The position numbers were made by a program, and so were the translations under genes. The notes beneath the pieces were generated by a model that had not been told where the DNA came from, searched no databases, and saw only the letters and a program-made list of their open reading frames with translations. Shown in pieces: positions 48,119 to 62,600 of a stretch of 64,000 bases of DNA. Source of the stretch: Nomia melanderi (lineage: Eukaryota; Arthropoda; Insecta; Hymenoptera; Halictidae); assembly GCF_051020985.1 (NCBI RefSeq), contig NC_134999.1, positions 38,129,660-38,193,659 of the forward strand. Direction: 5' to 3'. Within the stretch, counting starts at the first letter, position 1; each line of letters begins with the position of its first letter.

Positions 48119-50700
48119 CTCGCTTCGCCTTTCATTAAAAGAGAAATCGGTTCACGGATAGCGACGTTATAATCGACTTTCCACTCGAATCCGCGCGATT
48201 ATTATTGAAACCCCCCCTCCCGACGATAACTAACAACACGGAGCCTGTGTTTATCGTTCCGCGTTAATTGCATGCGACTCTAATCAGCGTGAAATTAAAC
48301 GTGCATCGCCGCTAGGAATAGAGGGGGACGTGCCGGAAACGGCTACTGTTTAGCACACTTTTGGCCCCGACGTAGGCGAATGACTTTTTCTCGTTGTTTC
48401 CTATCATTCTCTCTCGTACTTGTGCAACGCACCGATGATACGGCAGAATGATGCAAAGTTACGAGAACGATAAAAAGTCGTCCAAGCCTTAACACCTTTG
48501 CACTCGGCAATAGTTTCCATATTTCCTTGTAACAGCTTCATTATTGTACGTGCATTTTAATCAATCGAATTTGATTGCACTTCTTTGAATGTATTTTAAA
48601 ATGTATGTTTACGTTCGCAACGTTCCACGCTGTGATATCTATGGAAACGATCGGTCGAAATGCAGTCGTAACGCGTCGATTGAACCTGTCGCCGGTTTCT
48701 TGAAATCGATCGATAGATCGGTAGGAAGAGGAAGAGTATTCAGCGGATCGACTGACAGGACCGCGTGATCGACGATCTAATCGTGTCCCCGGCGACATGT
48801 GCACGGATTTGTCGCCTGGCGCATTAAATCAAGCTCTAATTAACATCATGACCGGTATAAAATAATTCAATTCGTTTCGCAGACGTGGCGTATGAATAAT
48901 TGAACGTTGCAACTGAGTTGCACCGGATCGGCGAGCGCAAAAAAGAAGGACGATCACGGACAACCGGAGAAAAAAGACGGAATGCTGGTCATTAATTATA
49001 ATACAGTGATTAATCGGGATCGGCGACGATTGCGCCATACGAGCGGCGCGTGTATCGCTTTGGTTCGCCGCGGATGCGTTCTCTCGCATTCATTTCCAGA
49101 TACGCGGAATCGCCTCCGTGCATCGCGTTCCCTTGACTGTACACGCGCACACGCTCACGCACGCGCATTTCATTCTGCCGGTCGCCGCTGATAAACGTCC
49201 GATCGAGCAGGTTACTCTTCCGCGACTTTTACCCGCTCGAAAAGTTCTTGCACGTGTTTGCGCACGTCAACCCGACCTTTCGTCGCGCGCTCGACGGGTC
49301 TCGTCGAGTGTCCTCGGCGATGCAATTTTCGTAAGAATTTCCACTCGCCGTCAATTTTCTTGTTGGTGCTCGGCGGAAATTTCTAATCCAATTGAGAGTC
49401 GGTTAGGAAACGCTTTCGAGAAGCCCTTTTTGCGTCTTCACTCGGACGATCGCCGGCGCTGTTCGGGTCCGGCTTCGGTGACATTAACGAGGGTGGGCCG
49501 TATTTTTACCGGCGCAGTCGTTAAACTGGCCAGAGTACCAGAATGTCATAGGTTAATTAAATGTTAATACCGCCGTTCAAACCCACGGGTATTTACACGG
49601 TTATTGATCGATGCACGCTACTCTCGCGGATTTTATTAGGTTTAGAAAGAAACGTGTGAATATTCATGGTTGTTTTTACTTTAATTATGTGTCGAATGCA
49701 CGCATGGAACCGACGCGCGGCGCATTTATCGCGAACGCGATTCGCAGGAGGTAAAACGAAAAATAATTCCCCGGTTAATGAAACCTTGAGTAACCGGTCG
49801 TTATTCGTGTCGTCCGCGTTAACAATATTACACATTTTACGTAAATAAATTCAAATGCGAATCATTACGGTGCAATCTCAATTCCTCGTGGCTAATTTTT
49901 ATCACACATTTTATCGCTTATTATCGCGGAACACATACGAGCCGTCCCATCCATACGATTTCCATAAAACTAAACGGCGACGTCACCGGCAGGGCCGTAC
50001 CGCGATACGCATTCAACCAAATCCACCCCCACCTGTTCCCCGATCAAAACGCACTCGTTAAAACGTCCCAAGAAAATCCGCGCCAATAAAATCCCATACA
50101 CCCATAAAAGCAAGATTGCGCAAGAGTGGCCAGTATCGATCCCCCCCAAAAATCTCAATCTATAAATTCAGGGAACCCGATTGAACCGCGAACACCAAGG
50201 AATCCGCGCCAATAAAATCTGCACTTATGTAACGGTTAGCGCAAAGATTACACAATTGATGGAAAAAAATTCGAGTAAGGTATTTCCTTATAACTCACTC
50301 CACTCAGAAGAACGCGAAAAACAGAGTTTTTTCCTAAACCGCCTCAGTCCGCGTCGATGTACGCGCGAGCGTGTGTGTAAGGTACGAAACGCGGGTACCA
50401 CGGCTATGCCGGACGTCGAAAAAATCGGGCATTACGCGCGTGGAAGGCGAGCAGAGATCCGAGATAAGGGTGGCAAGAGGTGAAACGCATAAATAACGAC
50501 GCCGGGGCAACCGCGATATCGATCGTTTTCGACGGGAAACCGATTGGGTACAACACGGCTCGATTGAGCAGCGCTGATCTGCGGCCAATCCGCGAGCAAC
50601 GCTCGATCCGGCCGTTATAAATCAGAATACGGGCCGGCGCGGTGCGGTGGCGCGCGTCTGTGTCGGTGTCTTTTTCCAGAATGCGGCGATTTCTGCGTTT

Positions 50701-50754
50701 CTGTCGCTGCCGCCGCCGCCGCAGCCGCCGCAGCAGCCGCAGCCGCCGCCGCGA
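50701..50754. repeat. GCC/GCA trinucleotide repeat
   Basis: Imperfect GCC triplets with CAG and GCA interruptions give poly-Pro, poly-Gln or poly-Ala frames depending on phase and strand. No conserved sequence flanks it, so I treat it as a simple repeat and not as a homopolymer tract inside a protein. Confidence 0.85.
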
Positions 50755-53700
50755 TGCTGCCTCGGGAGGTCGCGCATAAATATTCAGCCTCGACAAGCCC
50801 GGTACACATGTATACGCGGGCAGATCGTGCGCCGCGCGGCGCGGGAGAAGATCGGCGCGGCGGTGGCCGGCTCTCTTACCTCTTGGCCACTTCTGCGCTT
50901 CTATGCCGCCGTGCCACGTGTGCGGATGCACTTGTATGCACCTTAGGCTCTCCGACACGGTCGATACCGGCCGTTACGCCGACGTACCTCCGCGGTCCCG
51001 CTTTTCCGTTCGAGTGTTTCCACCGATCGAACCGGTCGCCGATCTGTTTTTCTTATTCGATCGCAGTGACGAGTGCTCGGCGTTTCTTAATTACGATGGA
51101 TAACGAAGATTACGCGCGGATCCGAGTGCGCTTGAGTCTTACTTCGCTCGGAGTTGACTTTGTTGATTGGATCATTCGGTAATTCCGTTTGTTTTGCGGC
51201 GTTAATTTCCTTTTGGTTTGACTTACTTTCGAATGTTGGAATAATTGAGACAAAGATCAGATGTGAAAGGTGCTCGTTTGATCGGTCGAGAGATCAGCAT
51301 TTCGATGAAGATTCGGCGGCAGCGATTCGAAAGAGCGAAGAGATGGAATCTTTCAACTGCACCCGCATTGTGTAGTTGATACCATTGTAAATTCGAGTTC
51401 TATCGAGTTACTCGAAAGTACTTCACGCGAACAGATCGGTATCCCGGGATTATTGTAGCCGGGTGACTTTACGACGAGATAGGATTGAAAGTGACAATTC
51501 ATTTCTTGTATATGTATATTCATTAGACATGATTTATGGGTTCGACGGAAAAACTGGCAAATAATGCATTTTACTGCGCGCAAGATCGATGATATTGTTT
51601 ATCCGTTTAACCGACTCGCCGGTGCGCTATGAAATATAAAATGTCTGCATCGGAAACCGCGATGCACGAGCAGTTTTTCAAGAATCCGCGCGTTACGTAA
51701 CCGCCGGTAGGCGAGCCGCTACTTTGGCACATACTAGATCACCGGAGCACGACGTTCTGATTTATATCCATGAATCGATTCGATCGGCGGTGCTCAATCG
51801 GCCGGAGTCGTGTTCTAATCAGCGATATACAGAACCATATTAGATCCGTATCGGCGCCGTGCAATTTACACGTTTCCCGCGACCGTTCTCCCTCTTTCTT
51901 ATTTCCCCACCTCGCTAATACACCGGCGATTCGTGTCCTTTATGTAATTTGTACCGTCTAATGATCACCGCGCCGCTCCGAGCGTTGTCAATACACCGGC
52001 AGGCGTTCGCCGACTCTTCTAAATCCGTTTTCCCGTTATCTTCCCTTTTCCTGAACGCGACGGCGGAAACCGTGAACGTGACGGAAGCACACATTCCGTT
52101 TATAGATCGCTTATAAATTCTAATGCTCGTGATTGAAACCGACACGAAATTGCCGGGGATAAGGGTTCGAGAGGTCGGAGCTTATAGCCACGGTATCATT
52201 CGTTTCACGAATTTAGAGGGCAAATCACGCGATCGGCAACGGGAATCCTGGTGCCGGACTACAGGAGAAATCTTCGCATGTTTTAAGTTCGATGCGAGTG
52301 CTATATTCACGAGGCATCTGGAAATGCGTGGAAAATAAGTAATCTACTTTGTAAAAACGTTTGCTCGTGCTATTTTGAATATTCATACTGAAAAGAAAAA
52401 CGTTGAAAGATTACAGAGAAATAATTGCAAGAATTTGAAAAAGTATTGATAAAAAAAGGGAAGCAAAATACGAAGTGTAACTCCGCTTTATCCGATGATC
52501 GGGTCTCGCGTAAACAGTTCCACCGGCGAACTTATTCGATAAACAAAGAACAAAACAGCCGAGCGAGAGAGTTCTCAGATAGTGGGGTATTCGGTTAATG
52601 GGAGTTCCACTCGGCAAGAAACACTCGAACAGAAGAGAGAGAGAAAAAAAAAAGAAGTTACGTATTCTCGTAGCCCGATGGAAAAGGAGGCACTTCGTAT
52701 GCAACCGCCTAATAATATACCTTTTACTTTCCACGGCGGTGCGTATGACCGGTATCAGCGGCGTTCCAGAAACCAGAATAAGAGCATCGCGAGAAATTAT
52801 CGGCTAACCGTACCACTCTGACGTAATTATCGCTTCTGAAGCCGCGTTAATCGCGGGACGTGCTCGGAAAGACCGTGTCGGGGAAGGTTTTTCCGCGATG
52901 GTTTACGACTGGCCAACAGGAGAATTAAATCTGCGGATCCGGCGTCGGGAAAGACGCACTCCGACGGCAATATCGCTTTAAGCGTAGTAAGATTAAGAGG
53001 ATTGCTATTCAAAATATATGAAAATCATGATATTTCTTTTGCACCTGGCCACTTGTAGGAAAATAAGGTATTCGTTTGTTCTCGTGTCTTCGAAATTGTA
53101 GTTCAAGAGAATTATCGTTCATTTAGGGGTTCATCCTTCATAATGAATACTGGAAATATAAATTTGTAATATTATTATTAACCTCGATTCAATGCCAAAG
53201 TTTTCGAACGTGTCGCAACACACGTGGAAAGATTTCGTGGTTCACTGGAACGCGCAGTCGCGCCCGCAGATAAATTTCTCGGCTCAAGGCTTAGTCCTTT
53301 TAGGGTGAACCGCGCGAAGAAAGAATTTATAGTAATACGCGTACCGAGCGCAACTCGTAGGCGGTGCTCGAAGGCTTTCGCCACTGTGCGAGGAGCAAAC
53401 GGGTCCAAAGTGGCTTTCACCAACGGAAGAGGATCACAATGGCCGATCGGTTCCCGCGCGATTTCCTCGTAATCGCGAGGATTATCACTGGAAAATGTCG
53501 CGCAACGTAGCTGACGGATCTCGATCATCCGGCACGGTCGCTCGTAATTACTCGATCGACCTTAAACACGACGAAAAAAAAAAACAGCAAACAGACAGAA
53601 GTTCCGTCTTTCGAAAGAGTTTTGCATCTGATAACTAGCATCGGTACGAAAGATTGAACATCGCTAAACGGAGGACTCGGCACGCAAGGTGATCTATTTT

Positions 53701-56700
53701 TATTTTTTTCCATGAGTTCCCGACAAACTGGAGGAGCAGGGTATGCCTATAGTGACGGAGGTGTTATCGATTCGGAGCTCGATGACGTTATATCGAGCGC
53801 GTTACGTTGTTGTGATATAGACGAGCTGCCGCGAGGATAGTTCGGAGACTTCGGTGAACAGAACGCATTAGAAACTGGTGAAGAATTTATGACAGACCTT
53901 TGCGGTCTCGATGCGTTCTTCAAGAATTAATCATTACGCTGCTATTCTTGGTTCGCGAGTCGGCTGCCGGATTGAAAGACATGTCGGGCACCCGCGTAAT
54001 TTTTGTTTAGCGAAACCGAGATGCGTTCGATTAATTCGTAGTAGCAATGAAATCTCGTTAATCGGTTCCTCGACTCTCAACGTTCATTACAAGAAACAAC
54101 GCTGATCCGGGGAGCTCGCTTCGATGACCCTTAGCAGTTGAAAGGAAACGAACAGATATCGTGCCGACCAATGCAAGGAACGTTCGATACTCGATTGTCT
54201 CGATTAATCTCGATGTCTATTTAATATAGAACCGAAGCCAAAAAGGAGAACTTCGCGAGAAAGAATAGGGAATGGCAAAGAAGCGAAACGAGCGACTCGG
54301 CGAACAATAATCCGGGGAGAAACGGCGCCGGCGATTCCGGTGCGGACCGCTCCTCGGTTGAGATTGAGTTATAAAACGTTGTAGCAGCGTATCGGCCGCG
54401 TGTTTAGCAGGAAATAAAGGCGTGCAAATTGCCCCGCGACTCGTTTCGCGTGAACGTGAAACACGGCTCGCTTTGGGACGGCCAGGAAGGTAACGGAGCC
54501 GAGTATTATGGAGATCCGACGTATCACGGGCAGCAGTTTAACGAGCAGTTAACGGGTGCCCGGTTAATTACGCGCTGCCAATAATGTAACGAGTTACGTT
54601 TCAGATTAACGACTCAATAAGGTCGACGAGACGTCCGACAGTTATCGAACACCTAACTCAGCCCGATAGGCCCCCGCCGCCGCCGGGAATTCTTGGGTTT
54701 CCGCTAACAATCGAACCCGATTCCTGTTTAATCCGTAATCGGCAGATACCGATGACAGCTGGCTTCCTGCCGCCGCCAGGACGCTTGCGTAACGTCGACA
54801 ATGGTATTGGTAACGGAAGCGCGAAGGGACAGATACGTGCTCAACCTCGCGTCCATACCTTCCGCACACAGACGCGGCCGTTGATTGCCAGCCTGAAAGT
54901 GAAACAGGATCTCTCGCGAGAATATCTTGTAACCGTTTGTTGCTAAATAAAACCCGCATAAATTGACATATTAATGGGCGTAGCGACTTTATTCGAGAAA
55001 CAAGTGCTATTCAATACTCGGCCGATATAAATCGAGGGGACTTTTACTGTCCCGGAGAATGAAGCCTCTCTTTGAATGAACGCCAGGGGATCTATAGTAC
55101 AAATTGATTCGACGGTTCTTTACTACTTTCTCCGGAGGATACGAAGTTTCACTGAGGATGCGAGCGGACGGTTTCGCGCTATACGAGATGGGAATGTTCC
55201 TGTGATACGAAAAATCGGTTAATAGTTTCTCTCGAATTTTTACGCGTGAAGTTTGCGGAATTCTTTTCTGTATATCGTGATTACGAATATATGCGTGGAT
55301 ATGGTTGGATAACGGTGGTTATGGGAAGCGTTTTGGAAATGTTCGTTACGAATGACGAGAGGAGAATAAAGGAACGCGTTCGTGTGGCTACGCGAGACAG
55401 TCTGGCTCGTTCTTTTTCTCGGGAGGAAGAGAAATGGTGTATTTTCGAGAGGGGGTGCGGACAGGGATCGATTTTCGTCACCTAATAACGACGGTTTTTG
55501 CACATTTGCACCCTAATAGAAAATTAGTATCGTCTTACTGAGGCAGTTTTTGGAAGCGGCGAGCCCGCAGGACTGCGCCTAAACACGAAAAGCGGATAGC
55601 AGTATATAACCTCTATAGGTATATGGGATGTGCTGAGGTACGCCCACGATGGTCCTGCCAGTGTTTCTCAATACACGGGCACGCCGCGTCCCTTCCTTCC
55701 ATTTAAACAAATATAAACTGCCCTCCGCAAAATGATCATCCCACAACTTCTCGCGTGTCTCATCCCTTAAAAACGAAGGAACCGTACAGTCGTTAAATTC
55801 TTCAAACTTTACATTCCATCTAAATGAAAAAATTTCAGGTTTCACTCAACAGAAATACCTTTTAAATCGTGCATTTAAAATGTACATGTCTACCTTCGAA
55901 AGCAATTGTCAACGACAGGCAGTCATTTTGTGAAGAGTTGCAGAAACGAAAGTCAGGTCTAGAAATAGAATTTTACTGTGACCATTTTCCACGCGCGACA
56001 GAGAAAGGAAAAGCTGTCGTTTCATTTCCATCAGCCGGACACCGGGTAGAGAAAGGATGCAACAATTAATTGAAATATCGTTTGACCGGTCTCATCGTCG
56101 AATCCAAGCGGAGAGCGTTAAGTACCACTGTCCGGTGGATTTCCAAGGTAGAGGGGAGGGGAGCCTTGATGCACAGCCTGATTTTTGGCAAGGAGGAACC
56201 TCCTCCTTCGTCATCGGTACGAGTTTTAATGCGTTTTACGGCCCCGGCTAAAAACCCATTAAGAACCCGTCGGCGGATGGGAGGACAAATGCCCCCTTCT
56301 CCAAGGACGTGCTGAAAATTATTTCCTCTCCCCTTTTTGCAACAATGAAAGTCCGCCGTTTTCTAACAGTCCGTTCGCCGGCGAGCGAGCGGCGCTCGTT
56401 GCACGTTGCTCCGTTGCTCGTGTTTCTACGCGGACGCACAGGTGACGCGGCGTAGTCGCGTTAATCGCCGAGGAATGAATTCCTGTCAAGGGATTTGACG
56501 GGACACGGCCGTCGTCGGAGCGACACGGTGAAATTAACGAGGATTACGGTACACCGCGGAGTCCGCCGGGAACGTCCATTTATCGAAGACGAAAGTAGAT
56601 CGACGACGCAACGATTATTCGGCAACAGTTGGCGACCAGCAACTGGCTGTGCCGGCTGGTGCCCGCACTTTTCGTCCTTCTTGAAACATCATGGAAATGG

Positions 56701-57689
56701 TTGCGTGCCCGGCAACCTTCGGCCACGCACGACACGGGACCCTCGGCTTCGTCGTGCACCAGAAAATACGGATATTTATGGCGGCGATAATATGAATATC
56801 GAATATCGAGGCGGTAGAACGTCTATCCGTTAACTTCGATGAATAATTTATAGTTTTTCGATATTCGAACCGGTAGAAATAAACGAACCGATTAACGGTG
56901 GTACTGAAAATTCTTTTATCGGTGGTACGCGCGTTTCGAATACGGAACGTCTCAATGTACTCGAGTAACGAGGATCACCGAATTGATTGAATTTTCTCCC
57001 GCGGCCGTCCTTCAATCATCGTTAAGTCTCACTGCACCGAGTCCCCGGTTTGATCGTGAGAATGAGATTGTTTCGATCGGTCGAAATTGATTTCATTGAA
57101 ATGCAAACGGCGTGGCCGCCTCTCGCAGCGATGCGACGCTATTAAACAGAAAATTTTTCTCCCCGCTGACACGTACTCGCGTCGATCCAGATACGTGGGT
57201 AGCTGTGCACGACGCCGCGCGTAGGAAGTGCGTGTTACCCACGCAAACGGCACGTATAATATGCTGTTGCGTTGCTCTGGAAGATAGATTCGCGACCCAT
57301 CTACCTCGAGACACCGAAAACACAAAGATGCTCGTAACACGTGCCACTTTTATCCGTCGGCTTCGAAAAATCAACAGAAACGGTAAAACGCCACTCCGAT
57401 CGTAATTACACCGTTCCGAGCAATGTTATCGTCCCGCCGAGCATGTTTTTTCGACGTTCAAGTTACACAAACCGTTCTTTATGCTTCCCCCATTCCGGCG
57501 CGGTCGTTAGTAAATCGATTAGCATTGGCCACGATAAGAACAGGAGGAATCATGCGGCCGATAAATGGCCTGGAAACCGCGCGATCCAACGGTCCCGTCC
57601 TATAATTACACGATACGGAAATATGCTTTTCCAAATGGGAGCCGCACGATTAACATGACAATAATCCACGGGAATAGGAGAGCGATTAA

Positions 57690-57830
57690 TCGAGTTCGAG
57701 TCGATCCATGACGCCCCATCTGGCAATCTCAGACGCAACAAATTAATAAGTGGTGCTGCGATTGAGTCGCTCGCTGAACATATGCAAATTACCGCGATTA
57801 TGCATATTAACTCTGCACTTGCCACAGAAG
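57690..57830. promoter_or_regulatory. Octamer/POU-type site pair in an A/T-rich segment
   Basis: ATGCAAAT at 57782-57789 is the exact POU octamer. Eleven bases downstream, ATGCATAT at 57800-57807 matches it at seven of eight positions. TAAT cores flank both (AAATTAATAAG about 40 bp upstream, ATATTAAC just after). The spacing and density suggest a POU/homeodomain regulatory element in Dll intron 2. The function is inferred. Confidence 0.35.
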
Positions 57831-58913
57831 ATGCAATCAATCTTCCAACGAGGAACGTTTCCGTGTCATCGTGGAATCAATCATCCCGGGGGAGGAAAAA
57901 TCCGGTCATCGCTGAGAACGCTCCGCTCTTTCCGACTGCTCGATCTATCCCCTCCGTTCCTTTAGATTTCAACCGATTGATCAATCTCACACTATCGTTT
58001 CTCAAAAACGCTAACAATTAATCTCTCTAATTTCAAACTTCAAAATATTCAATCGTCCAGTTCCCACACACATTAATTTCCCAATCCTCTCACTGTCATC
58101 GTCCAGACGATTTCAAGGATTGCCCGAAAATTCCCTGAGACTTATAAAACTCAAACGAATATCTTATTCCTAACTACCCTCGTCACTTCCCTCCAACAGC
58201 CGAGACTCGTCTCTTCGCAAAAATCCTCCGAGCATCGAGGAGTTTCTCATCGATTCCCCTCGATAATCCCGCTTCGCGCGTAAGCAAAGTGTCTGGCGAC
58301 GATCCGGTCACTTTTTGCCGGCGGAAAAATGAACGAGACGCCGCCACCGTCCAGCCGGTAGTGTGTCGGATGCTGTCGTCGTTCATTACGCGCAAATCCG
58401 CGCTTTCTGGTGGCCAGGCCGGCGCGGCACAACGGCTGGCCGCGTGTGCCCGCGCGGGCGCGCGCGTACCACAGCCGGGCGATTTCTCTACACGCGCGCG
58501 TACCCCGTCGTCCGTGTACCGTAAACAAGTTTTATCCATCCGCCGGGGTAAAATAAATAAATGGCGCTCGTGATGCAGTCCGGGGCCCGGTTGCCTTCCT
58601 CTCGAGCGGCGCATACCGGGTGTTCACATCCGTGAAAACAGGCTTCGTAAATATGCACGTTTTATGCATCAATACCGTGCGCTCGCCCATTGCTCCTTCT
58701 CCCGTGCCGGCCCCTCCGGATCGCGCTCTCTCTCTCCTTCCCGTCTTCGCGGAGGGGTTGCGGGAAACGTGGATGCGTGGCCGGGGTGGGAAGGGATTGG
58801 GCAAACGGGTCATGTTTAATTCACGAAGGCGCACACGAGGCCGACCCGAGGAATCGATGAATCCTAGACGCTAGTTTCTCGAAATAATTGCGCGAAAAAC
58901 GGGAACGCTGGTC

Positions 58914-58936
58914 CCGCCGCCGCCGCCGCCGCCGCG
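58914..58936. repeat. (GCC)n trinucleotide repeat
   Basis: About seven uninterrupted GCC triplets. Confidence 0.9.
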
Positions 58937-59540
58937 GTTTACTTTTATTTTACGACACCGGCGACAAGCGTTCCGTCCGGATCTAACGGTCGTAACAGGT
59001 GCTCCGCGCCGGTGGAAGTGATTTTCGATGGGGCTGAGTAGCGCTCGGATCGTTATCTATGGTTTAACGTCGGCTAGTCGAGCTAGTTCACGGTTGCTGG
59101 ATTATGGAAATCAGGATTGTATTCGATGAAACGTGGATAACCGATGTTACGTGTCTCCGATTAGACGGAATTTAGTATTTAACTAATTCTAAGGGATTTT
59201 GGAATTGATATCGGTCAACTGTGAACTTCCCTGGTGGGTTATGCTTTACGAGGATCTGTGGAAATGTGCGAGATGGAGTTTTAATAGGGTTTGATTCCGT
59301 CTCGCCTGGAGTTTATTATGGTTATTCGAGTAACACTTTCATTATCGCAACATCTATTCTTGTCCCCTTCCCTGGGGTTTTTTCCAAGCATCCGTGTGCC
59401 CAGGCCACCTCCGATAACTATTCATAAGCGAAATTACGGTGGATGACGTTATATCAGTTTCGTGGTAACCGTGTTTCTGTCAAAGTGTCGACAAGCCACT
59501 TAAAACGGTCTCTCTCCCGGAGCAGGCTCGCGCGAAACGC

Positions 59541-59660
59541 GAGACTAAACTAGATATTAATGCGGAGTCGTTGCACGTCGAGGGGGAGTGGACCATTATG
59601 AATTACTCGGCCATGTATATGTATGAGTAACACCTATGCATATTCATAAAATAATCTCTT
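59541..59660. promoter_or_regulatory. A/T-rich homeodomain-site segment
   Basis: This segment contains GATATTAATG, CCATTATGAATTACTC, TATATGTATGAGTAAC and ATGCATATTCATAAAATAA within 120 bp. It is flanked by CpG-rich DNA. The motif density and the drop in CpG are what one expects from a conserved enhancer. I cannot test conservation here. Confidence 0.25.
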
Positions 59661-62600
59661 GACCCCGCGAGATCGGAGGCAGATTGCCGGCCGTGGCGGC
59701 GTGCGAAGAGGAATCGCGCGAGTAAAACCGGGACCACGATCCGAATCTTTGGATCTTCGACTTTTCAACCGCGGAATCTGTTTCTGAAACGCATCTGAAC
59801 GATTTCAAATTGATTTTAATTTCGAACAAAAGCGGTGGACGTTGAATCGACCTACGGTGTAACTCGGTACCGACGGTCTACTCGAAAAGTATACGAAAAA
59901 TTTCGAAGAGAACGAACGATTTCCATTGATATCGATTATCCCGCGTATTATTATAATCTATTTTTTCTATAAGAGGAGGATAAATGTCGAAATTCGTGTG
60001 ACGCGAACCGTTAACGCGAACAAAGTGGGCCACGACTCGTGAGAATTGACCAACGAGGCAGGCAAAGGACAAAATCGGCTCGGCTAACTCGAACGGGTTG
60101 AAACGAGACTTTTTCCCGTTCTTACCCGGCACAAATCGCTTTTCTTAACTCAATTACAATGCCGGTGGCTTTAATGACGCCCGTAATTGCAGCGGCAATG
60201 TCAAAGTTAATTAAAGTTGTCGGATCGCTATCGCGCTTCCATGCCGAGTCCGTTCGACGCCGTTCTTAAGCGGGCTGACTTCGCGCGAACTTCGCTAGGA
60301 CCGCGCGAAAAATAGAAGAAAGCTCTCCGGTGATGCGAGTGGCACCGTGCACCCTCGCCGATTCCCTTTTCGGCGGACAACCTAAGGGGATGGGGAAAAA
60401 TCGATGCCAATGGCCCGAGTAAGAAGGAATTCCACTAAAAGAACAATAAAACAATATCAAAATACAAAAATTTAAGAGCCGAAAGAAAAATTCCAATGAT
60501 TACCAAACTCAAGTTGCTTCTACTGCTAGAAACAATATCAAATTTCAACGAATTATCACCATCGACAATGAACAAGCATTAGAGCTACACATTTAAAAAA
60601 AATCTCTCGCAAACCGAAGCTCCAGTGTCAACAAACAGTGTCGAAAAAACACGATGCAGAAGCGACTCGGTAAATGACCCAGGTGAAACTTTTATCGGGC
60701 CATCCGACAGCCAGAGGACACTGGTCACCGGCCAATTGTCTTTTTACTGAATCAGGCGGCAACGACCTTGCAGTTATATCGGTGCAATCGCGAATCGTCG
60801 CGCCGGTCGCATGGAAAACGCAGCTGATCCCGGCGGATTCCGTTGCTCGTTTGCAACGGCCGGTATCAATGAACGCGAATCGCGCGCGGCCGAAGGTGTG
60901 CGAAAGCCTGAATCCGCGCTCGCGCGCGCGCGCGCGAAACGAGCGACGGTCGGCACGATTTTAATCGACAGGTCGTAACGAGGCGGCCTCATTAGCCGGC
61001 TGCCCCTTACGACTTTGATAATTGCCAGCGCGCAGCCGACCGCGCGGAATACGTCTCGTCTGATCGACCGCATCTCTCGCCGAACGCGGAAAAGAGCCCT
61101 CGCCGCGCGCACGTTTGCCACGTCCGCGGCCCGAGCTTTCCAGGCCCGACTATTTTCCTGTTCTGTACTGCGAACGTTCGCACGCGGCGCGCGGCGTGTT
61201 ACAGCGAGAGCCAATTAATTGAACGGCGAAAACACGATTAGCGGGTTTAATCGGGACGGGATCGAGCGGCGGATCGATGCAAACTGGGGATTAGCCTGCA
61301 CACTTTTCGGTGAATTTTACTTATTGCCCCGAGCCGCGGCCGGAGCCTAATGGCCAGTGAATCTAGGCCTCATCCTAATCTTTATGTTTATACGCATTTA
61401 AATGCATTTAATCCGTGTACTCATGCGGGAAGCGTGCATATACGTGCGAGCATGCGATACAGCAATAATACGCCGCTCTCCCTGGAAAAACCGATTCCTC
61501 GAATGAACAAGTCGATCAGGTACAAGTTAATCAAGTAGGATCAACATCCGAGGACTCTCTACGAACGTCGAGACGTTATGGAAAGCTCTTCGTGGTATCC
61601 TTAAAACGAAGCTAGCCTACAAACGAATCTCGAGAACATGGGTTCGAATTCCTGCTTCGTTCGAGGGAACCATTACGCATCGATCGTAACCGTTTTCCGC
61701 GAGTTATCCCCATAACGCGCGCACTAAAAATATAAGCAAAACACCATCGAAAGATCCACTTTCTCCCGTCACTTGCTACGGCAAGCCGGAATCTCCGCGC
61801 TCTATCAGTCCTCCGAATCGGGTGTACTTTCTTCGGCGGTCGTCCGACGATAATTGCCCGTTGCCGGGCAGAAAAAGCGCGTTAGTGCCAAAGTGCCATC
61901 ATCCTGGAACAAGAGGGGAAGTGCGAAAAGAAGGAGAGCGGCGGCAACAGGAAGGAGGAAGGAGAGCACCGGGTCCACGGTGTTTTTACGCTCGAACCGG
62001 CAGGTACGGAGGAAGGGTTGGAAAGCCGCGATTTTACGTTCCTAGGACACGGCGCTCGTTTCCAGCTGGCCGTTGCATGGAAATCCAGGGCCCGCTTTTA
62101 CAGCCCGCTGCCGGTCGCTAAGTTACGGGGGAAGGTTTATGGGTTTCTCTCCGACGCGGCGCGCGGAGACCGACACCGCCCATTCCGCTGTTCCAGCCGC
62201 GATAGGGCGTTCGTCGGAGAAGACACCTGATCGCCGTTAGAAGAGGCCTGCGAGCGGGCGCAGGATCGTGAAAAGTGGCCTGGAAACGAGCGACTCGTGC
62301 ATCCGCCGCGGCGCGGCGGCGCGCACGCTGGAATTAACGAGCCACGGACGTGCTCCGCACGCCCGGGAATTATATCTTCGGGGTGCGTTTTTTACCCCCC
62401 GGCTACTTAACCGCCGCGCCGACGGACCGAGCCAGAGATCCGCGCTGAATCCCGGAGACCATAGGGAACAGTCCTCGCCGTTCAACCCCGTTGGTGGCCG
62501 CCATTTTTTCCCCCGGCGAACGACACCGACGGTTGATGGCGATTTTTTTCGTGCTTCCGATGACGGAGCTTACGGGTTTTATGGGTTCTAATGGTTCACC

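Noticed and set aside
55579..55845. 88-codon minus-strand frame with fairly protein-like text
   Set aside because: No family recognised, no partner exon, no clear splice signals. It is probably chance in a less CpG-rich stretch, though a decayed gene piece cannot be excluded.
57550..57840. Minus-strand frame starting with a hydrophobic, signal-peptide-like segment
   Set aside because: The hydrophobic start overlaps the octamer/TAAT element on the other strand, and the remainder has no conserved pattern.
61630..61660. GGTTCGAATTCC resembling a tRNA T-loop
   Set aside because: No acceptor stem, D-arm or anticodon arm can be built around it. I found no tRNA in the window.
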